A stretch of 64,000 bases of DNA from Shimia sp. R9_2 (GCF_017743735.1 NZ_JAGHRO010000002.1:434001-498000); one strand, 5' to 3'. Counted from the first letter of the stretch, positions 42,894-53,125 are shown. The notes: generated by a model not told the origin, from the letters alone. A program made the numbers and translations.

Positions 42894-43712
42894 ATGTCAA
42901 ATCACCTCATGGCGGGCAAACGTGGCCTGATAATGGGCCTGGCCAACGACAAATCCATCGCTTGGGGCATCGCCAAAGCCTGCGCCGACGCAGGCGCGGA
43001 ACTGGCCTTTTCCTACATGGGAGACGCGTTCAAAAAACGTGTGGCCCCTCTGGCAGAACAGCTGGGCGTGGACACGCTGATTGATTGCGACGTCTCCGAT
43101 GCGGCTTCCATCGATGCCGCCTTTGCCGAGATCGAAGCCAAATGGGGCAAGCTCGACTTCATCGTGCACGCCATCGGCTTTTCGGACAAAAACGAGCTGC
43201 GCGGCCGCTATGTCGACACCTCCAAAGACAACTTCCTGATGACCATGGACATCTCGGTCTACTCCTTCACCTCGGTGATGCAGCGCGCTGAGAAACTCAT
43301 GAAGGAGGGCGGCTCCGCCCTCACCCTCACCTATTATGGCGCTGAGCAGGTGATGCCGCACTACAACGTCATGGGCGTGGCCAAAGCCGCGCTGGAAGCC
43401 TCTGTCAAATATCTCGCCGAAGACCTCGGCAAAGACGGCATCCGCGTCAACGCGATCTCTGCCGGGCCGATCAAAACCCTCGCGGCCTCCGGCATTGGCG
43501 ATTTCCGCTACATCCTGAAATGGAACGAGCTCAACTCGCCCCTGCGCCGCAATGTCTCCATTGAGGATGTGGGCAACTCCGCGCTTTATCTGCTCTCTGA
43601 TCTGGGCAGCGGCGTGACCGGTGAAAACCTGCACGTGGATGCGGGCTATCATGTGGTTGGCATGAAGGCCGTCGACGCTCCTGACATCGACGCAGTGGTG
43701 GGCCGCAAATGA
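42894..43712 (+). CDS. fabI: enoyl-[acyl-carrier-protein] reductase [NADH]
   Basis: This 272-residue short-chain dehydrogenase carries out the last reduction in each fatty acid elongation cycle. The nucleotide-binding start GLANDKSIAWGIAKA and the FabI active site TYYGAEQVMPHYNVMGVAKA (Tyr and Lys spaced as in FabI) are present, as is the C-terminal VTGENLHVDAGYHVVGM. It overlaps the LysE gene by four bases (ATGA), so the two are coupled. Confidence 0.96.
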   Translation: MSNHLMAGKRGLIMGLANDKSIAWGIAKACADAGAELAFSYMGDAFKKRVAPLAEQLGVDTLIDCDVSDAASIDAAFAEIEAKWGKLDFIVHAIGFSDKNELRGRYVDTSKDNFLMTMDISVYSFTSVMQRAEKLMKEGGSALTLTYYGAEQVMPHYNVMGVAKAALEASVKYLAEDLGKDGIRVNAISAGPIKTLAASGIGDFRYILKWNELNSPLRRNVSIEDVGNSALYLLSDLGSGVTGENLHVDAGYHVVGMKAVDAPDIDAVVGRK

Positions 43713-44323
43713 GCCTGACTGCCTTTATCGCGACCATCTCGCTCTGCCTCATGGCCGCCATCAGCCCCGGCCCCGCTGTTCTCATGGCGGCCCGCGTCGG
43801 TCTGCGCGACGGTCTGAAAACCGGTGCCGCGCTGGCCGCAGGCATTGGCCTTGGCGCGGTCTTCTGGGCCAGCGCCGCGCTCTTTGGTCTGGCGCTTCTG
43901 TTTGAATACGCCCCCTTCCTGCTGACCGCCCTGAAAATCGGTGGCGCCGCCTTCCTGATCTGGACCGCCATCAAGATGTGGCGCACTGCAGATGTGCCTT
44001 TGGAAGACACCGAAGACGCAGCCGCCTTGCCCACGCTCTGGTCAGCCTTCCGTCTTGGCATCTGGACCCAGCTTGCCAACCCAAAGCCTGCCGTCTTCTT
44101 CGGCGCGGTCTTTGTGGGCACCGTACCTGCGGGCACCACCACCCTGGCTATGGTGCTTCTGCTGATCTGCATCTTCCTTGGTGAATTCCTCTGGAACACC
44201 GTGGTGGCGCGCCTGTTTTCACTGCGCAAAACCCGCGAAGTCTATGTCGGCCTGAAACACTGGATCGACCGCATCTTTGGCGGGCTTCTCGCAGCCCTGG
44301 GCGTGAAAATCGCAGCGCTCTGA
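43709..44323 (+). CDS. LysE/RhtB-family amino-acid exporter
   Basis: This 204-residue protein has about six membrane helices. The LysE signature AISPGPAVLMAARVGLRDG near the N-terminus and FRLGIWTQLANPKPAVFF in the middle are diagnostic. The substrate is unknown. It overlaps fabI by four bases, and its last base is the first base of the L,D-transpeptidase gene, so the three form one operon. Confidence 0.9.
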   Translation: MSLTAFIATISLCLMAAISPGPAVLMAARVGLRDGLKTGAALAAGIGLGAVFWASAALFGLALLFEYAPFLLTALKIGGAAFLIWTAIKMWRTADVPLEDTEDAAALPTLWSAFRLGIWTQLANPKPAVFFGAVFVGTVPAGTTTLAMVLLLICIFLGEFLWNTVVARLFSLRKTREVYVGLKHWIDRIFGGLLAALGVKIAAL

Positions 44324-45084
44324 TGCGCCGCCTGCTTGCAATCTTTGTGGCATGCAGCGCCCTTGCGTTGCTTGCCCTGCACTTCAAACCCCAGATCCTC
44401 TCACTGATACCTGCGCCAGGCAGTCAACCGGATCTGCGCTCCCCCCGCTCCGGCATTTCCGAAATCCGCCGCTACCAGACGCCGCGCCTCGCTGCCGCCA
44501 TGGCCGAGGCCGGAAGCCATCTGGGCGCGCCCAGCTACATTCGCATCTTCAAAGAAGAACAAGAGCTCGAACTCTGGCTGCAATCAGACGCCGGCCCCTA
44601 TCAGCTCTTTAAAACCTACCCGATCTGCAACCACTCAGGCGCGCTTGGCCCCAAGCTCAAGGAAGGTGATCGGCAATCGCCGGAAGGGTTCTACCGCGTG
44701 GGCAAAGCCGCGCTCAACCCGAACAGCCGTTTTCACCTCTCCTTCAACCTCGGCTTCCCCAACACCTATGACCGCGCGCAGGGGCGCACCGGCAGCTACC
44801 TCATGGTGCATGGCGACTGTGTCTCCATCGGCTGCTACGCCATGACCGATCCGATGATCGAGGAAATCTACGTCACCGTGGAGGCCGCTTTGAACGGCGG
44901 GCAAGCCTTTGTGCCGGTACACGCCTTTCCCTTCCGCCCCACCGAGGCGCGTATGCAAAAAACCGAAAACCACCGCTGGCATGACTACTGGCAAAGCCTC
45001 GCCCCCGCCTACCATGCCTTTGCCCAAACCGCGCAGCCCCCGCGCATCTCCGTGCAAAATGGCGGCTATGTCGTCACGCCATAG
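44323..45084 (+). CDS. L,D-transpeptidase (YkuD/YafK type)
   Basis: This 253-residue exported protein has an N-terminal hydrophobic helix and a YkuD domain of the YafK/DpaA type. The catalytic segment MVHGDCVSIGCYAMTD contains the His and the nucleophilic Cys. Upstream, GDRQSPEGFYRV is typical. Such enzymes form or cut 3-3 peptidoglycan links or release lipoproteins; which applies here is open. It starts at the last base of the LysE gene. Confidence 0.9.
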   Translation: MRRLLAIFVACSALALLALHFKPQILSLIPAPGSQPDLRSPRSGISEIRRYQTPRLAAAMAEAGSHLGAPSYIRIFKEEQELELWLQSDAGPYQLFKTYPICNHSGALGPKLKEGDRQSPEGFYRVGKAALNPNSRFHLSFNLGFPNTYDRAQGRTGSYLMVHGDCVSIGCYAMTDPMIEEIYVTVEAALNGGQAFVPVHAFPFRPTEARMQKTENHRWHDYWQSLAPAYHAFAQTAQPPRISVQNGGYVVTP

Positions 45085-45163
45085 CCCGCACCATCAAACA
45101 GTTTGCGCAACAAAGCGCTTCTGCTAGAAGACCCGAAATCTGCGACAAAGGGGTGAGTCCACC

Positions 45164-45682
45164 ATGAGCGAGCGTCTGCCACACGAAAAAGGTTTCCACA
45201 TCAGCTGGGATCAAATCCACCGCGACAGCCGGGCATTGGCGTGGCGTCTGGACGGCAAAGGCCCTGATGATGGCGCATGGCGCGCAATTGTCGCGATCAC
45301 CCGTGGTGGCATGGCGCCTGCAATGATTGTGGCGCGCGAGCTCGACATCCGTGTGGTCGACACGATTTCCGTGAAATCCTACCACTCCGGCGGCGGCAAA
45401 GCCGACCAGCGCCGCGAGGCCGAAATCCTGAAAGCCCCAGATGCCGAGTTGATGGGCGACGGCGAAGGCGTGCTGATCATCGACGATCTGGTGGATTCCG
45501 GCAAAACCCTTGAGTTGGTGCGCGAAACCTACCCCAAGGCGCATTTCGCCACTGTTTATGCAAAGCCGCAGGGCGAGCCACAGGTCGACACTTTCATCAC
45601 CGGTGTCAGCCAGGACACATGGATCTTCTTCCCGTGGGATATGGCCCTGCAATATGTTGAGCCGTATCGCGGCACCGACTGA
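45164..45682 (+). CDS. gpt: xanthine-guanine phosphoribosyltransferase
   Basis: A 172-residue purine salvage enzyme converting xanthine or guanine and PRPP to the nucleotides. The PRPP-binding motif [16 protein letters not shown] and the upstream [10 protein letters not shown] are present, and WIFFPWD near the C-terminus is the base-binding region. GGGGTGAG precedes the ATG. It is transcribed alone; a dispersed repeat follows. Confidence 0.93.
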   Translation: MSERLPHEKGFHISWDQIHRDSRALAWRLDGKGPDDGAWRAIVAITRGGMAPAMIVARELDIRVVDTISVKSYHSGGGKADQRREAEILKAPDAELMGDGEGVLIIDDLVDSGKTLELVRETYPKAHFATVYAKPQGEPQVDTFITGVSQDTWIFFPWDMALQYVEPYRGTD

Positions 45683-45707
45683 TCTTTGAGGATCTGCCGC
45701 CCTGTGT

Positions 45708-45789
45708 CTGGGGGGGCGTGTGAAAGGGGGCGCTGCCCCCGCCCCATCACAGATGAGACTCCCCCGGGATATTTTGGGCAAGAGGAAGG
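45708..45789. repeat. dispersed repeat, copy 2 of family B, with GC hairpin
   Basis: CCCCCGGGATATTT and GCAAGAGGAAG at 45761-45787 match, inverted, the element at 32849-32876. A GGGGGCGCTGCCCCC hairpin precedes it (45726-45740). It lies in the 265-bp gap between gpt and the aminotransferase gene, where no other feature was seen. Confidence 0.75.
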
Positions 45790-45947
45790 CCACTTCGCCC
45801 ATAAAGCTGCCGATACTGACTGTCGCACGCGCTCAGGCAAACATCTGCTTGCACATCATTGCATTGGCGGCTTTTCTGCAGGAAAGCCGCTGATCCTCCC
45901 GCCTCTCGCACATAGGTCGGCCTCACCACAGATTTCAGGATGCCGCC

Positions 45948-47123
45948 ATGACCGTGTCTCGCACCAACGCCACCTTTGCCCCGCCCGTTATGGAGGCCCG
46001 TCGCTGGCTTGAGGGCGTGGTTTTCTCAGATGACAAACCGCTCATCAACGTCAGCCAGGCTGCGCCCGTTGCCCCGCCGCCAGAGCCGCTGCGCCGCCAC
46101 ATTGCCGATACGGCACTGAACGTGGCGGAGGCCCATCTCTACGGCCCGGTGCTGGGCCTGCCAGAGTTGCGCGCAGAAGTGGCCAGCCAGTGGAGCGCGG
46201 CCTATGGCGCAGTAATTGCACCAGATCAGGTGGCAATCACCTCGGGCTGCAATCAGGCTTTCAGCGCAGCGCTCGCCGCAATTGCCAGCGAAGGGGATGA
46301 AGTTATCACTCCAACCCCTTGGTATTTCAACCATAAAATGTGGCTCGACATGCAGGGCGTCACCGCTGTGCCGCTCAAAACAGGCGCAGATCTTCTCCCC
46401 GATGTGGCACAGGCCGCCCCGCTGATTACACCGCGCACGCGCGCCATTGTGCTGGTCACCCCCAACAATCCGGGCGGCGTGGAGTATCCTGCTTCCCTAG
46501 TGCGGGGGATGTATGATCTCGCCAAGGCCCATGGGCTGCGTCTGATCGTGGATGAAACCTATCGCGACTTTGATTCTCGTGACGGCGCGCCGCATGATCT
46601 GTTTTCTGACCCCGATTGGGCGGACACGCTGATCCACCTCTATTCTTTCTCCAAAGCCTACCGTCTCACCGGCCATCGTGTGGGCGCTATGGTCAGCAGC
46701 ACCCCACTTTTGGCGGAGGCCGAGAAGTTTCTCGACACCGTTGCCATCTGTCCCAACCAGCTTGGCCAGCATGCGGCCCTCTGGGGCATGCAAAACCTGT
46801 CCGATTGGCTGTCAGAAGAGCGTGAGGAGATCCTTGATCGCCGTGCCGCCATCACCGACAACCTGCCAAAAATCGACAAAATTGGCTGGAAACTACGTGC
46901 AGTGGGCGCATATTTTGCCTATTTCGAACATCCGTTCGATTTGGCTAGTGACGAGCTCGCCCAAAGACTTGTGCGCGATCACGCCATCCTCACGCTGCCC
47001 GGCACCATGTTCATGCCCGAGGAAGATCCAGACGCCGCCCGCACCCTGCGCATCGCCTTTGCCAATGTCGATCGCGACCAAATCGGCGTGCTTTTTGACC
47101 GCCTCGCCACGGTCGCCTACTGA
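45948..47123 (+). CDS. class I/II PLP-dependent aminotransferase
   Basis: A 391-residue fold-type I aminotransferase. The PLP-binding Lys is in YSFSKAYRLTGHRVG (about 225-240), the cofactor Asn/Asp/Tyr set in VTPNNPGG and LIVDETYRDF, and the N-terminal YGPVLGLPELRAEVA and TSGCNQAF are typical. The substrate is not clear. It is followed 107 bases later by the ppiD-like gene. Confidence 0.9.
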   Translation: MTVSRTNATFAPPVMEARRWLEGVVFSDDKPLINVSQAAPVAPPPEPLRRHIADTALNVAEAHLYGPVLGLPELRAEVASQWSAAYGAVIAPDQVAITSGCNQAFSAALAAIASEGDEVITPTPWYFNHKMWLDMQGVTAVPLKTGADLLPDVAQAAPLITPRTRAIVLVTPNNPGGVEYPASLVRGMYDLAKAHGLRLIVDETYRDFDSRDGAPHDLFSDPDWADTLIHLYSFSKAYRLTGHRVGAMVSSTPLLAEAEKFLDTVAICPNQLGQHAALWGMQNLSDWLSEEREEILDRRAAITDNLPKIDKIGWKLRAVGAYFAYFEHPFDLASDELAQRLVRDHAILTLPGTMFMPEEDPDAARTLRIAFANVDRDQIGVLFDRLATVAY

Positions 47124-47230
47124 GCGCGCACTCTGCACCTCCGGGCAGGCCAATGTGGCTTGCCCCCCCTGCCCCAACCGCGTAGACCTTGCCCTCAGAA
47201 ACTTGAACGATCACAGGGCGGACAACCGAC

Positions 47231-49072
47231 ATGGCGCAGAGCAAAACCTCTAAAACAGCGGTCTGGATTCTCATGGGCCTGCTCATTCTGGGCTTGGGTG
47301 GCTTTGGCGCAACCAGCCTGACGGGCACCGTGCATTCTGTCGGCTCCGTGGGCGACAAAGACATCTCTGTCGATGACTACGCCCGCGCCCTGCAGGAAGA
47401 GCTGCGCGCGCTTGAGGCCCAGACCGGCCAGTCCCTGCCATTTGTGCAGGCGCAGGCCTTCGGCATCGACCGCCTCGTGCTCTCCCGCCTCGCCACCACC
47501 CGCTCGCTGGATGCAGAAAACGACCGCCTCGGACTCTCCATCGGCGACGAGAACCTACGCGACGAGCTGCTCAACATCCCCGCGTTTCAGGGCCTTGACG
47601 GCTCTTTTGACCGCGACGCCTACACCTTCGCCATCGATCAGGCCGGCATGAGCGAGTCCGAATTTGAAGACAGCGTGCGCGAAGACACCGCCCGCAGCCT
47701 GCTGCAAGGCGCGATTGTCTCTGGCCTCAACATGTCTGACGCCTACGCTGATGCGGTTATCACCTACATCGCCGAAGAGCGCGACTTCACATGGGCGCAG
47801 CTCACCGGTGACAACCTGACCCGCCCGGTCGAAACACCCGCAGACGCCGACATCGCCGCCTATTATGACGCCAACCAGGACAGCTTCATGGTCCCGGCCA
47901 CCCGTCAGATCACCTATGCATGGCTCAGCCCGGACATGATCATCGATCAGGTCGAAATCGACGAAACCGCGCTACAGGCGCTCTATGAAGAGCGCGACGC
48001 CGAGTTCAACCGCCCGGAGCGCCGTCTGGTGGAGCGTCTGGCGTTTGGCGATCAGGCCGCCGCCGAAGCCGCCCTGGCAGAGATCACCGCAGGCACCACC
48101 ACCTTTGAGGCGCTGGTCGAAGGCCGCGGCCTTCAGCTCTCTGATGTGGATCTGGGCGACGTGACCAAAGCCGAACTCAGCGCCGCAGGCGAAGCCGTGT
48201 TCCTGACCCCGGCAGGCGGCATCGCCGGTCCAGTGCAATCCGACCTCGGCCCGGCCCTGTTCCGCGTCAACGGCATCCTGCCCGCCCAAAGCACCAGCTT
48301 TGAAGAGGCCAGCGTCGTGCTGCGTGATGAGCTGGCCGCCGACCGCGCCCGCCGCCTGATCGACGCCCAAATCAGCGACATCGACGACCTGCTGGCCGGT
48401 GGCGCCACCCTCGAAGAGGTGGCCGATGAAACCGACATGCAACTGGGCTCGGTTGACTGGCACGCCGCTGTTGACCACCCGCTCGCAGGCTATGAAGGCT
48501 TCCGCGCCACCGCTGCGGCCGTGACCGACAGCGATTTCCCACAGGTCGAAGTGCTTGAGGACGGCGGCATCTATGCCCTGCGTCTTGAGGGTGAAACCGA
48601 GGCCCACCCGGCCCCGCTGGCAGACGTGAAAGACGAAGCCGCTGCTGCGGTTGTCGCCGAACGCACTGCCGAGGCGCTGAACGCGCTGGTGGAGCGCCTG
48701 ATGCCACGCCTGTCTGAAGGCACCGAATTTGCCTCCTTCGGCTTCACCGCTGTGGAGGAAACCGGTATGGATCGCGGCGGCTTCATTCCCGGCACCCCGG
48801 CGACCTTCCTCAATGATGTCTTTGAGATGGAGCCCGGCGAGCTGCGCGCGCTGGAAAGCGCCAACGGCGTGATCCTCGTGCGCCTGAACGCCGTCACCAT
48901 GCCAGACACCTCTGATCCTGAAATCGCCACCCTCAAGGCGCGCATCACCGAGCAGCTGGCCAGCGGCGTGTCCCAGGACATGTTCCAGGCCTATGCCGAA
49001 GCGCTGCAGGCGATGTACCCGGCAGAAATCAATCAGCAGGCACTCAACGCAGTGCACGCGCAGTTCCAATAA
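47231..49072 (+). CDS. membrane-anchored peptidyl-prolyl isomerase / chaperone, PpiD-SurA type
   Basis: This 613-residue protein has an N-terminal helix (about 9-28) and a SurA-N-like region (about 35-185). A parvulin-like domain follows around residues 240-365 and a C-terminal extension after it. It is anchored in the inner membrane and helps fold periplasmic and outer-membrane proteins. The classic PpiC active-site signature is weak, as in many alphaproteobacterial PpiD proteins, so it may act mainly as a chaperone. The trpE start lies 14 bases past its stop. Confidence 0.88.
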   Translation: MAQSKTSKTAVWILMGLLILGLGGFGATSLTGTVHSVGSVGDKDISVDDYARALQEELRALEAQTGQSLPFVQAQAFGIDRLVLSRLATTRSLDAENDRLGLSIGDENLRDELLNIPAFQGLDGSFDRDAYTFAIDQAGMSESEFEDSVREDTARSLLQGAIVSGLNMSDAYADAVITYIAEERDFTWAQLTGDNLTRPVETPADADIAAYYDANQDSFMVPATRQITYAWLSPDMIIDQVEIDETALQALYEERDAEFNRPERRLVERLAFGDQAAAEAALAEITAGTTTFEALVEGRGLQLSDVDLGDVTKAELSAAGEAVFLTPAGGIAGPVQSDLGPALFRVNGILPAQSTSFEEASVVLRDELAADRARRLIDAQISDIDDLLAGGATLEEVADETDMQLGSVDWHAAVDHPLAGYEGFRATAAAVTDSDFPQVEVLEDGGIYALRLEGETEAHPAPLADVKDEAAAAVVAERTAEALNALVERLMPRLSEGTEFASFGFTAVEETGMDRGGFIPGTPATFLNDVFEMEPGELRALESANGVILVRLNAVTMPDTSDPEIATLKARITEQLASGVSQDMFQAYAEALQAMYPAEINQQALNAVHAQFQ

Positions 49073-49086
49073 GAAAGGCCGCCAAG

Positions 49087-50598
49087 GTGGACCTGACCCC
49101 GAGCTTTGACGAGTTTGCCGCCGCCTATGAAGCGGGCAAAAATCAAGTTGTCTACACCCGGCTTGCCGCCGATCTGGACACCCCTGTGTCCCTGATGCTG
49201 AAACTCACCGGCGCGCATAAAGACGCCTTTATGCTGGAGTCGGTCACGGGCGGCGAAGTGCGCGGGCGCTATTCCATCATCGGCATGAAACCCGATCTAA
49301 TCTGGCAGTGCCACGGCACCGAAAGCCGCATCAACCGCAGCGCGAGGTTTGATCCCGATGGCTTTGCGCCGCAGGAGGGTGACCCGCTCACCAACCTGCG
49401 CGCCCTCATTGAGGAAAGCCGCATCGACCTGCCCGAAGACCTGCCACAGGCCTCCGCCGGTCTCTTTGGCTATCTCGGCTACGATATGATCCGGTTGGTC
49501 GAGCACCTGCCCAGCATCAACCCTGATCCGCTTGGCCTGCCCGATGCCTGCATGCTGCGCCCCTCCGTGGTCGCCGTGCTGGATGGCGTGAAAGGCGAGG
49601 TCACCGTGGTCTCCCCCGCATGGGTCAGCGATGGCCAATCCGCCAAAGCAGCCTACGCACAGGCCGCCGAACGCGTGATGGATGCGGTACGTGATCTCGA
49701 ACGTGCGATGCCACAGGCCGCGCGCGATCTGGGCGATGCCCATGAGGTCTCCCCCCCGGTCTCCAACTTCACCAAAGAAGGCTACATGGCCGCCGTGGAG
49801 AAGGCCAAGGACTACATCCGCGCAGGCGACATCTTTCAGGTGGTCCCGGCCCAACGCTGGACACAGGAATTTCCGCAGCCACCCTTTGCGCTCTACCGCT
49901 CCCTGCGTCGCACCAACCCGTCGCCGTTCATGTTCTACTTCAACTTCGGCGGTTTTCAGGTGGTCGGCGCGAGCCCCGAAATCCTCGTGCGGGTTTTTGG
50001 CGACGAAGTCACCATCCGCCCGATCGCAGGCACCCGCCCCCGTGGCGCCACACCGGAAGAGGACAAGGCGCTTGAGGAAGATCTGCTGGCCGACAAGAAA
50101 GAGCTGGCCGAGCACCTCATGCTGCTTGATCTGGGCCGCAACGACACCGGCCGCGTGGCCAAGGTCGGCACCGTGCGCCCCACCGAGAAATTCATCATCG
50201 AGCGATACAGCCACGTGATGCACATCGTCTCCAACGTCGTCGGCGAACTGGCCGAGGACAAAGACGCCCTTGATGCTTTCTTTGCTGGCATGCCCGCAGG
50301 CACCGTCTCCGGTGCCCCCAAGGTGCGCGCCATGGAAATCATCGACGAACTGGAGCCGGAAAAACGCGGCATCTATGGCGGCGGTGTGGGCTACTTCAGC
50401 TCCGGTGGCGACATGGACATCTGTATCGCGCTGCGAACCGCCATCGTGAAAGATCAGAAGCTCTACATTCAGGCTGGCGGCGGCGTTGTCTATGACAGCG
50501 ACCCCGAGGCCGAATATATGGAGACCGTCCACAAATCCAACGCCATCCGCCGCGCCGCTGCCGACGCCGCGCGCTTCACCGGCAACAGCAATACGTGA
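49087..50598 (+). CDS. trpE: anthranilate synthase component I
   Basis: A 503-residue enzyme converting chorismate to anthranilate in tryptophan synthesis. The feedback site MLESV with its Ser, the chorismate-binding blocks QVVPAQRW, PSPFMFYF, PIAGTRPRG, LLDLGRNDTGRV, MPAGTVSGAPKVRAMEII and YGGGVGYFS are all present, so the enzyme should be active and Trp-sensitive. It starts with GTG, 14 bases after the ppiD-like gene. TrpG, TrpD and TrpC are not next to it in this window. Confidence 0.96.
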   Translation: MDLTPSFDEFAAAYEAGKNQVVYTRLAADLDTPVSLMLKLTGAHKDAFMLESVTGGEVRGRYSIIGMKPDLIWQCHGTESRINRSARFDPDGFAPQEGDPLTNLRALIEESRIDLPEDLPQASAGLFGYLGYDMIRLVEHLPSINPDPLGLPDACMLRPSVVAVLDGVKGEVTVVSPAWVSDGQSAKAAYAQAAERVMDAVRDLERAMPQAARDLGDAHEVSPPVSNFTKEGYMAAVEKAKDYIRAGDIFQVVPAQRWTQEFPQPPFALYRSLRRTNPSPFMFYFNFGGFQVVGASPEILVRVFGDEVTIRPIAGTRPRGATPEEDKALEEDLLADKKELAEHLMLLDLGRNDTGRVAKVGTVRPTEKFIIERYSHVMHIVSNVVGELAEDKDALDAFFAGMPAGTVSGAPKVRAMEIIDELEPEKRGIYGGGVGYFSSGGDMDICIALRTAIVKDQKLYIQAGGGVVYDSDPEAEYMETVHKSNAIRRAAADAARFTGNSNT

Positions 50599-51140
50599 AC
50601 TAGACTGTAAAGCGTCCTTCTGAAAACCAGAAGCACGTGGTCGCCACCCTTTCACGGACGACGAAGCCGACCAGCCCCCGACCCTCCCCAAGGGAGGGGG
50701 CTGGCCTCTTTGACCGGAGGCAAGCCTTGTTGTTTCATTGGACCGCGCTCTCTCACAACTCACCGCCCAACACGCGCCCTACCATGGGGATCATTTCGCG
50801 GGTTTTGACAGCCTTTGGCGGCGCTCAGCACCCGCAACAAGTCCGTTTTTAACTCCTCCCCACATGGCGCATTTTTGTTGCGTGCGGCCCCCGTTGCGCC
50901 GTACGCCGCGTTAATCTGCGCCGCCCGAAAATCGCACCTCCGCAATACAGCCGCATTACCGACGCGATACCGACGTGGAATCCGCCGCAAATTTAAGTGT
51001 TAACGCGCGGACATCCGCCGCCGTCGCAGAAGTTTATCCACCCGGTCAAATTGCTGTTACAGTCATCCCATTGATTGCCTTCCGAACCCGCCTTCACTGC
51101 CAACCGGCGGGCCTGATTCATTTCCAACAGCGAGGGTCCC
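50599..51140. other. 542-bp intergenic region after trpE
   Basis: Family A repeat copy 2 lies at 50662-50706. A weak CTTCTG/CAGAAG hairpin follows the trpE stop (50617-50633). The rest is GC-rich, without a credible gene, and must contain the cpdB promoter. I see no recognisable regulator site. Confidence 0.6.
50662..50706. repeat. dispersed GC-rich intergenic repeat, copy 2 of family A
   Basis: CGAAGCCGACCAGCCCC (50662-50678) equals the reverse complement of 26733-26749, and CCCTCCCCAAGGGAGGGG is also shared with that copy. This copy is shorter: the stretch between the shared blocks is missing about a dozen bases. Confidence 0.75.
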
Positions 51141-53102
51141 ATGTCTCAATTCACCCTGTCCCGCCGTCATTTCCTCGGTGCCACTGCAGGCTTCATCGCG
51201 CTGCATCCGTTCTCGGCAAAAGCCTCAACAAATCAAGCACATCTGCGGATCATGGAAACCACAGACCTGCATGTGCATGTCTTCCCTTATGACTACTACG
51301 CCGACAAACCGCGCGACACAGTAGGCCTTGCGCGCACCGCCTCCCTGATCAAAGAGATCCGCGACGAGGCCACCAATTCGCTCCTGATCGACAACGGCGA
51401 TTTCCTGCAGGGCAACCCCATGGGCGACTACATCGCCTATGAACGTGGCATGAAAGAAGGCGACAGCCACCCCATCATCACCGCCATGAACGCAGTAGGG
51501 TTTGACGCCGCCACAATCGGCAACCATGAATTCAATTACGGCATTGATTTCCTTATGAAATCCATGGCTGGCGCGGGCTTTGAAACGGTGCTTTCCAACA
51601 TCTCTCTGGAGCAAGGGGCGACCGCCCGGGAGGACAAAACCCTCTTCAAACCCTACGCCATTCTGGAGCGCGAAATCACCGACGGCGCAGGTGAGAAACA
51701 CCAGATCAAAGTTGGCGTCATCGGCTTCACCCCACCCCAAGTCATGAACTGGGATCGCCGTCATCTTGAGGGAAATGTCCAGGCCCGCGACATCGTTGAA
51801 ACCGCGCAAGCCTTTGTTCCGCAAATGAAAGAAGAAGGCGCCGACATCATCATCGCCCTCAGCCACTCCGGCATCGGCGCAGCTGATCACTCTGACGGAA
51901 TGGAAAACGCCTCCGTCCCTCTGGCCGCCGTTGATGGCATCGACGCCGTGCTCACCGGCCACCACCACCGCGTCTTCCCCTCCTCGGCTTATGAGGGCAT
52001 GGCAGGCGTCGACGTCGCCGCCGGCACCCTCATGGGCAAGCCCGCTGCCATGGGTGGTTTCTGGGGCTCCCACCTCGGTCTGATCGACCTCATGCTGGAA
52101 CGCGACGGCAGCTCTTGGCGCATCGTCAGCCACAGCACCGAGGCCCGCCCGATCTCCAAACGCAACGAAGACCGCTCCATCACCGCGTTGGTGGAAAGTC
52201 AGCAGAACGTATTGAAATCCGTACAAAAAGAGCATGACGAAACGCTCGCCTATGTACGCCGCGCGGTTGGTAAAACAGATGCCCCGCTGCACAGCTACTT
52301 CGCGCTCGTGGCCGATGATCCCTCGGTGCAAATCGTCTCGATCGCGCAGCTCTGGTACATCGAGCAGATGATGAAAGGCACCGAATATGAGGGCCTTCCC
52401 ATCCTCTCCGCCGCCGCGCCCTTCAAGGCTGGCGGCCGCGGTGGCCCGGAGTATTACACAGACGTGGCCAAGGGCGATGTGGCGATCAAAAACGTCTCCG
52501 ACCTCTACCTCTATCCCAACACCGCCCGCGCCGTGAAAGTAACCGGTAAGGAGGTCAAAGATTGGCTTGAGCGCTCTGCCGGGATCTTCAATCAGGTGGA
52601 ACCGGGCAAAGCCGATCAGGTGCTTCTGAACCCGGATTTCCCGTCCTACAACTTTGATGTGATGGACGGCGTCACCTATCAGATCGACCTGTCCCAACCC
52701 TCAAAGTTTGATCCCAAAGGCACGCTGATCAACGCCGATGCCAACCGCATCGTGAATCTGATGTTTGACGGCAAACCGCTTGATATGAATGCGGAATTCA
52801 TCATCGCCACCAACAATTACCGCGCAGGCGGTGGCGGCAAATTCCCCGGTGCGATGGGTGACACCATCGTTTTTGAAGGCCCCGACACCAACCGCGACGT
52901 GATCGTGCGCTACATCCTCGAAAAAGGCACCATCAGCCCCCGCGCCGACGCCAACTGGACCTTCGCGCCCCTGCCTGACACCTCGGTGCTGTTTGACACC
53001 GGGCCGAAAGCTGCCGAGTACAGCGACAGCGTCGAAGGGGTCTCTATTGAGGCCGCTGGAGAAGGCCCGGACGGCTTCGCCCGCTTCCGCATCCTGCTCT
53101 AA
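51141..53102 (+). CDS. cpdB: 2',3'-cyclic-nucleotide 2'-phosphodiesterase / 3'-nucleotidase
   Basis: This 653-residue periplasmic enzyme has a twin-arginine-type leader ([12 protein letters not shown]; cleavage near SAKA). The metallophosphatase domain carries [33 protein letters not shown] and [10 protein letters not shown]. The C-terminal 5'-nucleotidase domain has [13 protein letters not shown]. It degrades external nucleotides to nucleosides and phosphate. GAGGGTCCC precedes the ATG. A terminator follows. Confidence 0.94.
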   Translation: MSQFTLSRRHFLGATAGFIALHPFSAKASTNQAHLRIMETTDLHVHVFPYDYYADKPRDTVGLARTASLIKEIRDEATNSLLIDNGDFLQGNPMGDYIAYERGMKEGDSHPIITAMNAVGFDAATIGNHEFNYGIDFLMKSMAGAGFETVLSNISLEQGATAREDKTLFKPYAILEREITDGAGEKHQIKVGVIGFTPPQVMNWDRRHLEGNVQARDIVETAQAFVPQMKEEGADIIIALSHSGIGAADHSDGMENASVPLAAVDGIDAVLTGHHHRVFPSSAYEGMAGVDVAAGTLMGKPAAMGGFWGSHLGLIDLMLERDGSSWRIVSHSTEARPISKRNEDRSITALVESQQNVLKSVQKEHDETLAYVRRAVGKTDAPLHSYFALVADDPSVQIVSIAQLWYIEQMMKGTEYEGLPILSAAAPFKAGGRGGPEYYTDVAKGDVAIKNVSDLYLYPNTARAVKVTGKEVKDWLERSAGIFNQVEPGKADQVLLNPDFPSYNFDVMDGVTYQIDLSQPSKFDPKGTLINADANRIVNLMFDGKPLDMNAEFIIATNNYRAGGGGKFPGAMGDTIVFEGPDTNRDVIVRYILEKGTISPRADANWTFAPLPDTSVLFDTGPKAAEYSDSVEGVSIEAAGEGPDGFARFRILL

Positions 53103-53125
53103 GCAAACGCACCAAAACCAACACG

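Noticed and set aside
51050-51080. Possible Pho box (CTGTTACAGTCAT) upstream of cpdB
   Set aside because: A Pho box needs two seven-base repeats with an 11-base period; the second repeat is not at the required distance.
49297-52697. Two minus-strand frames of about 490 codons opposite trpE and cpdB
   Set aside because: Both are antisense shadows of complete, well-recognised genes; low-complexity His/Gly/Val-rich translations.
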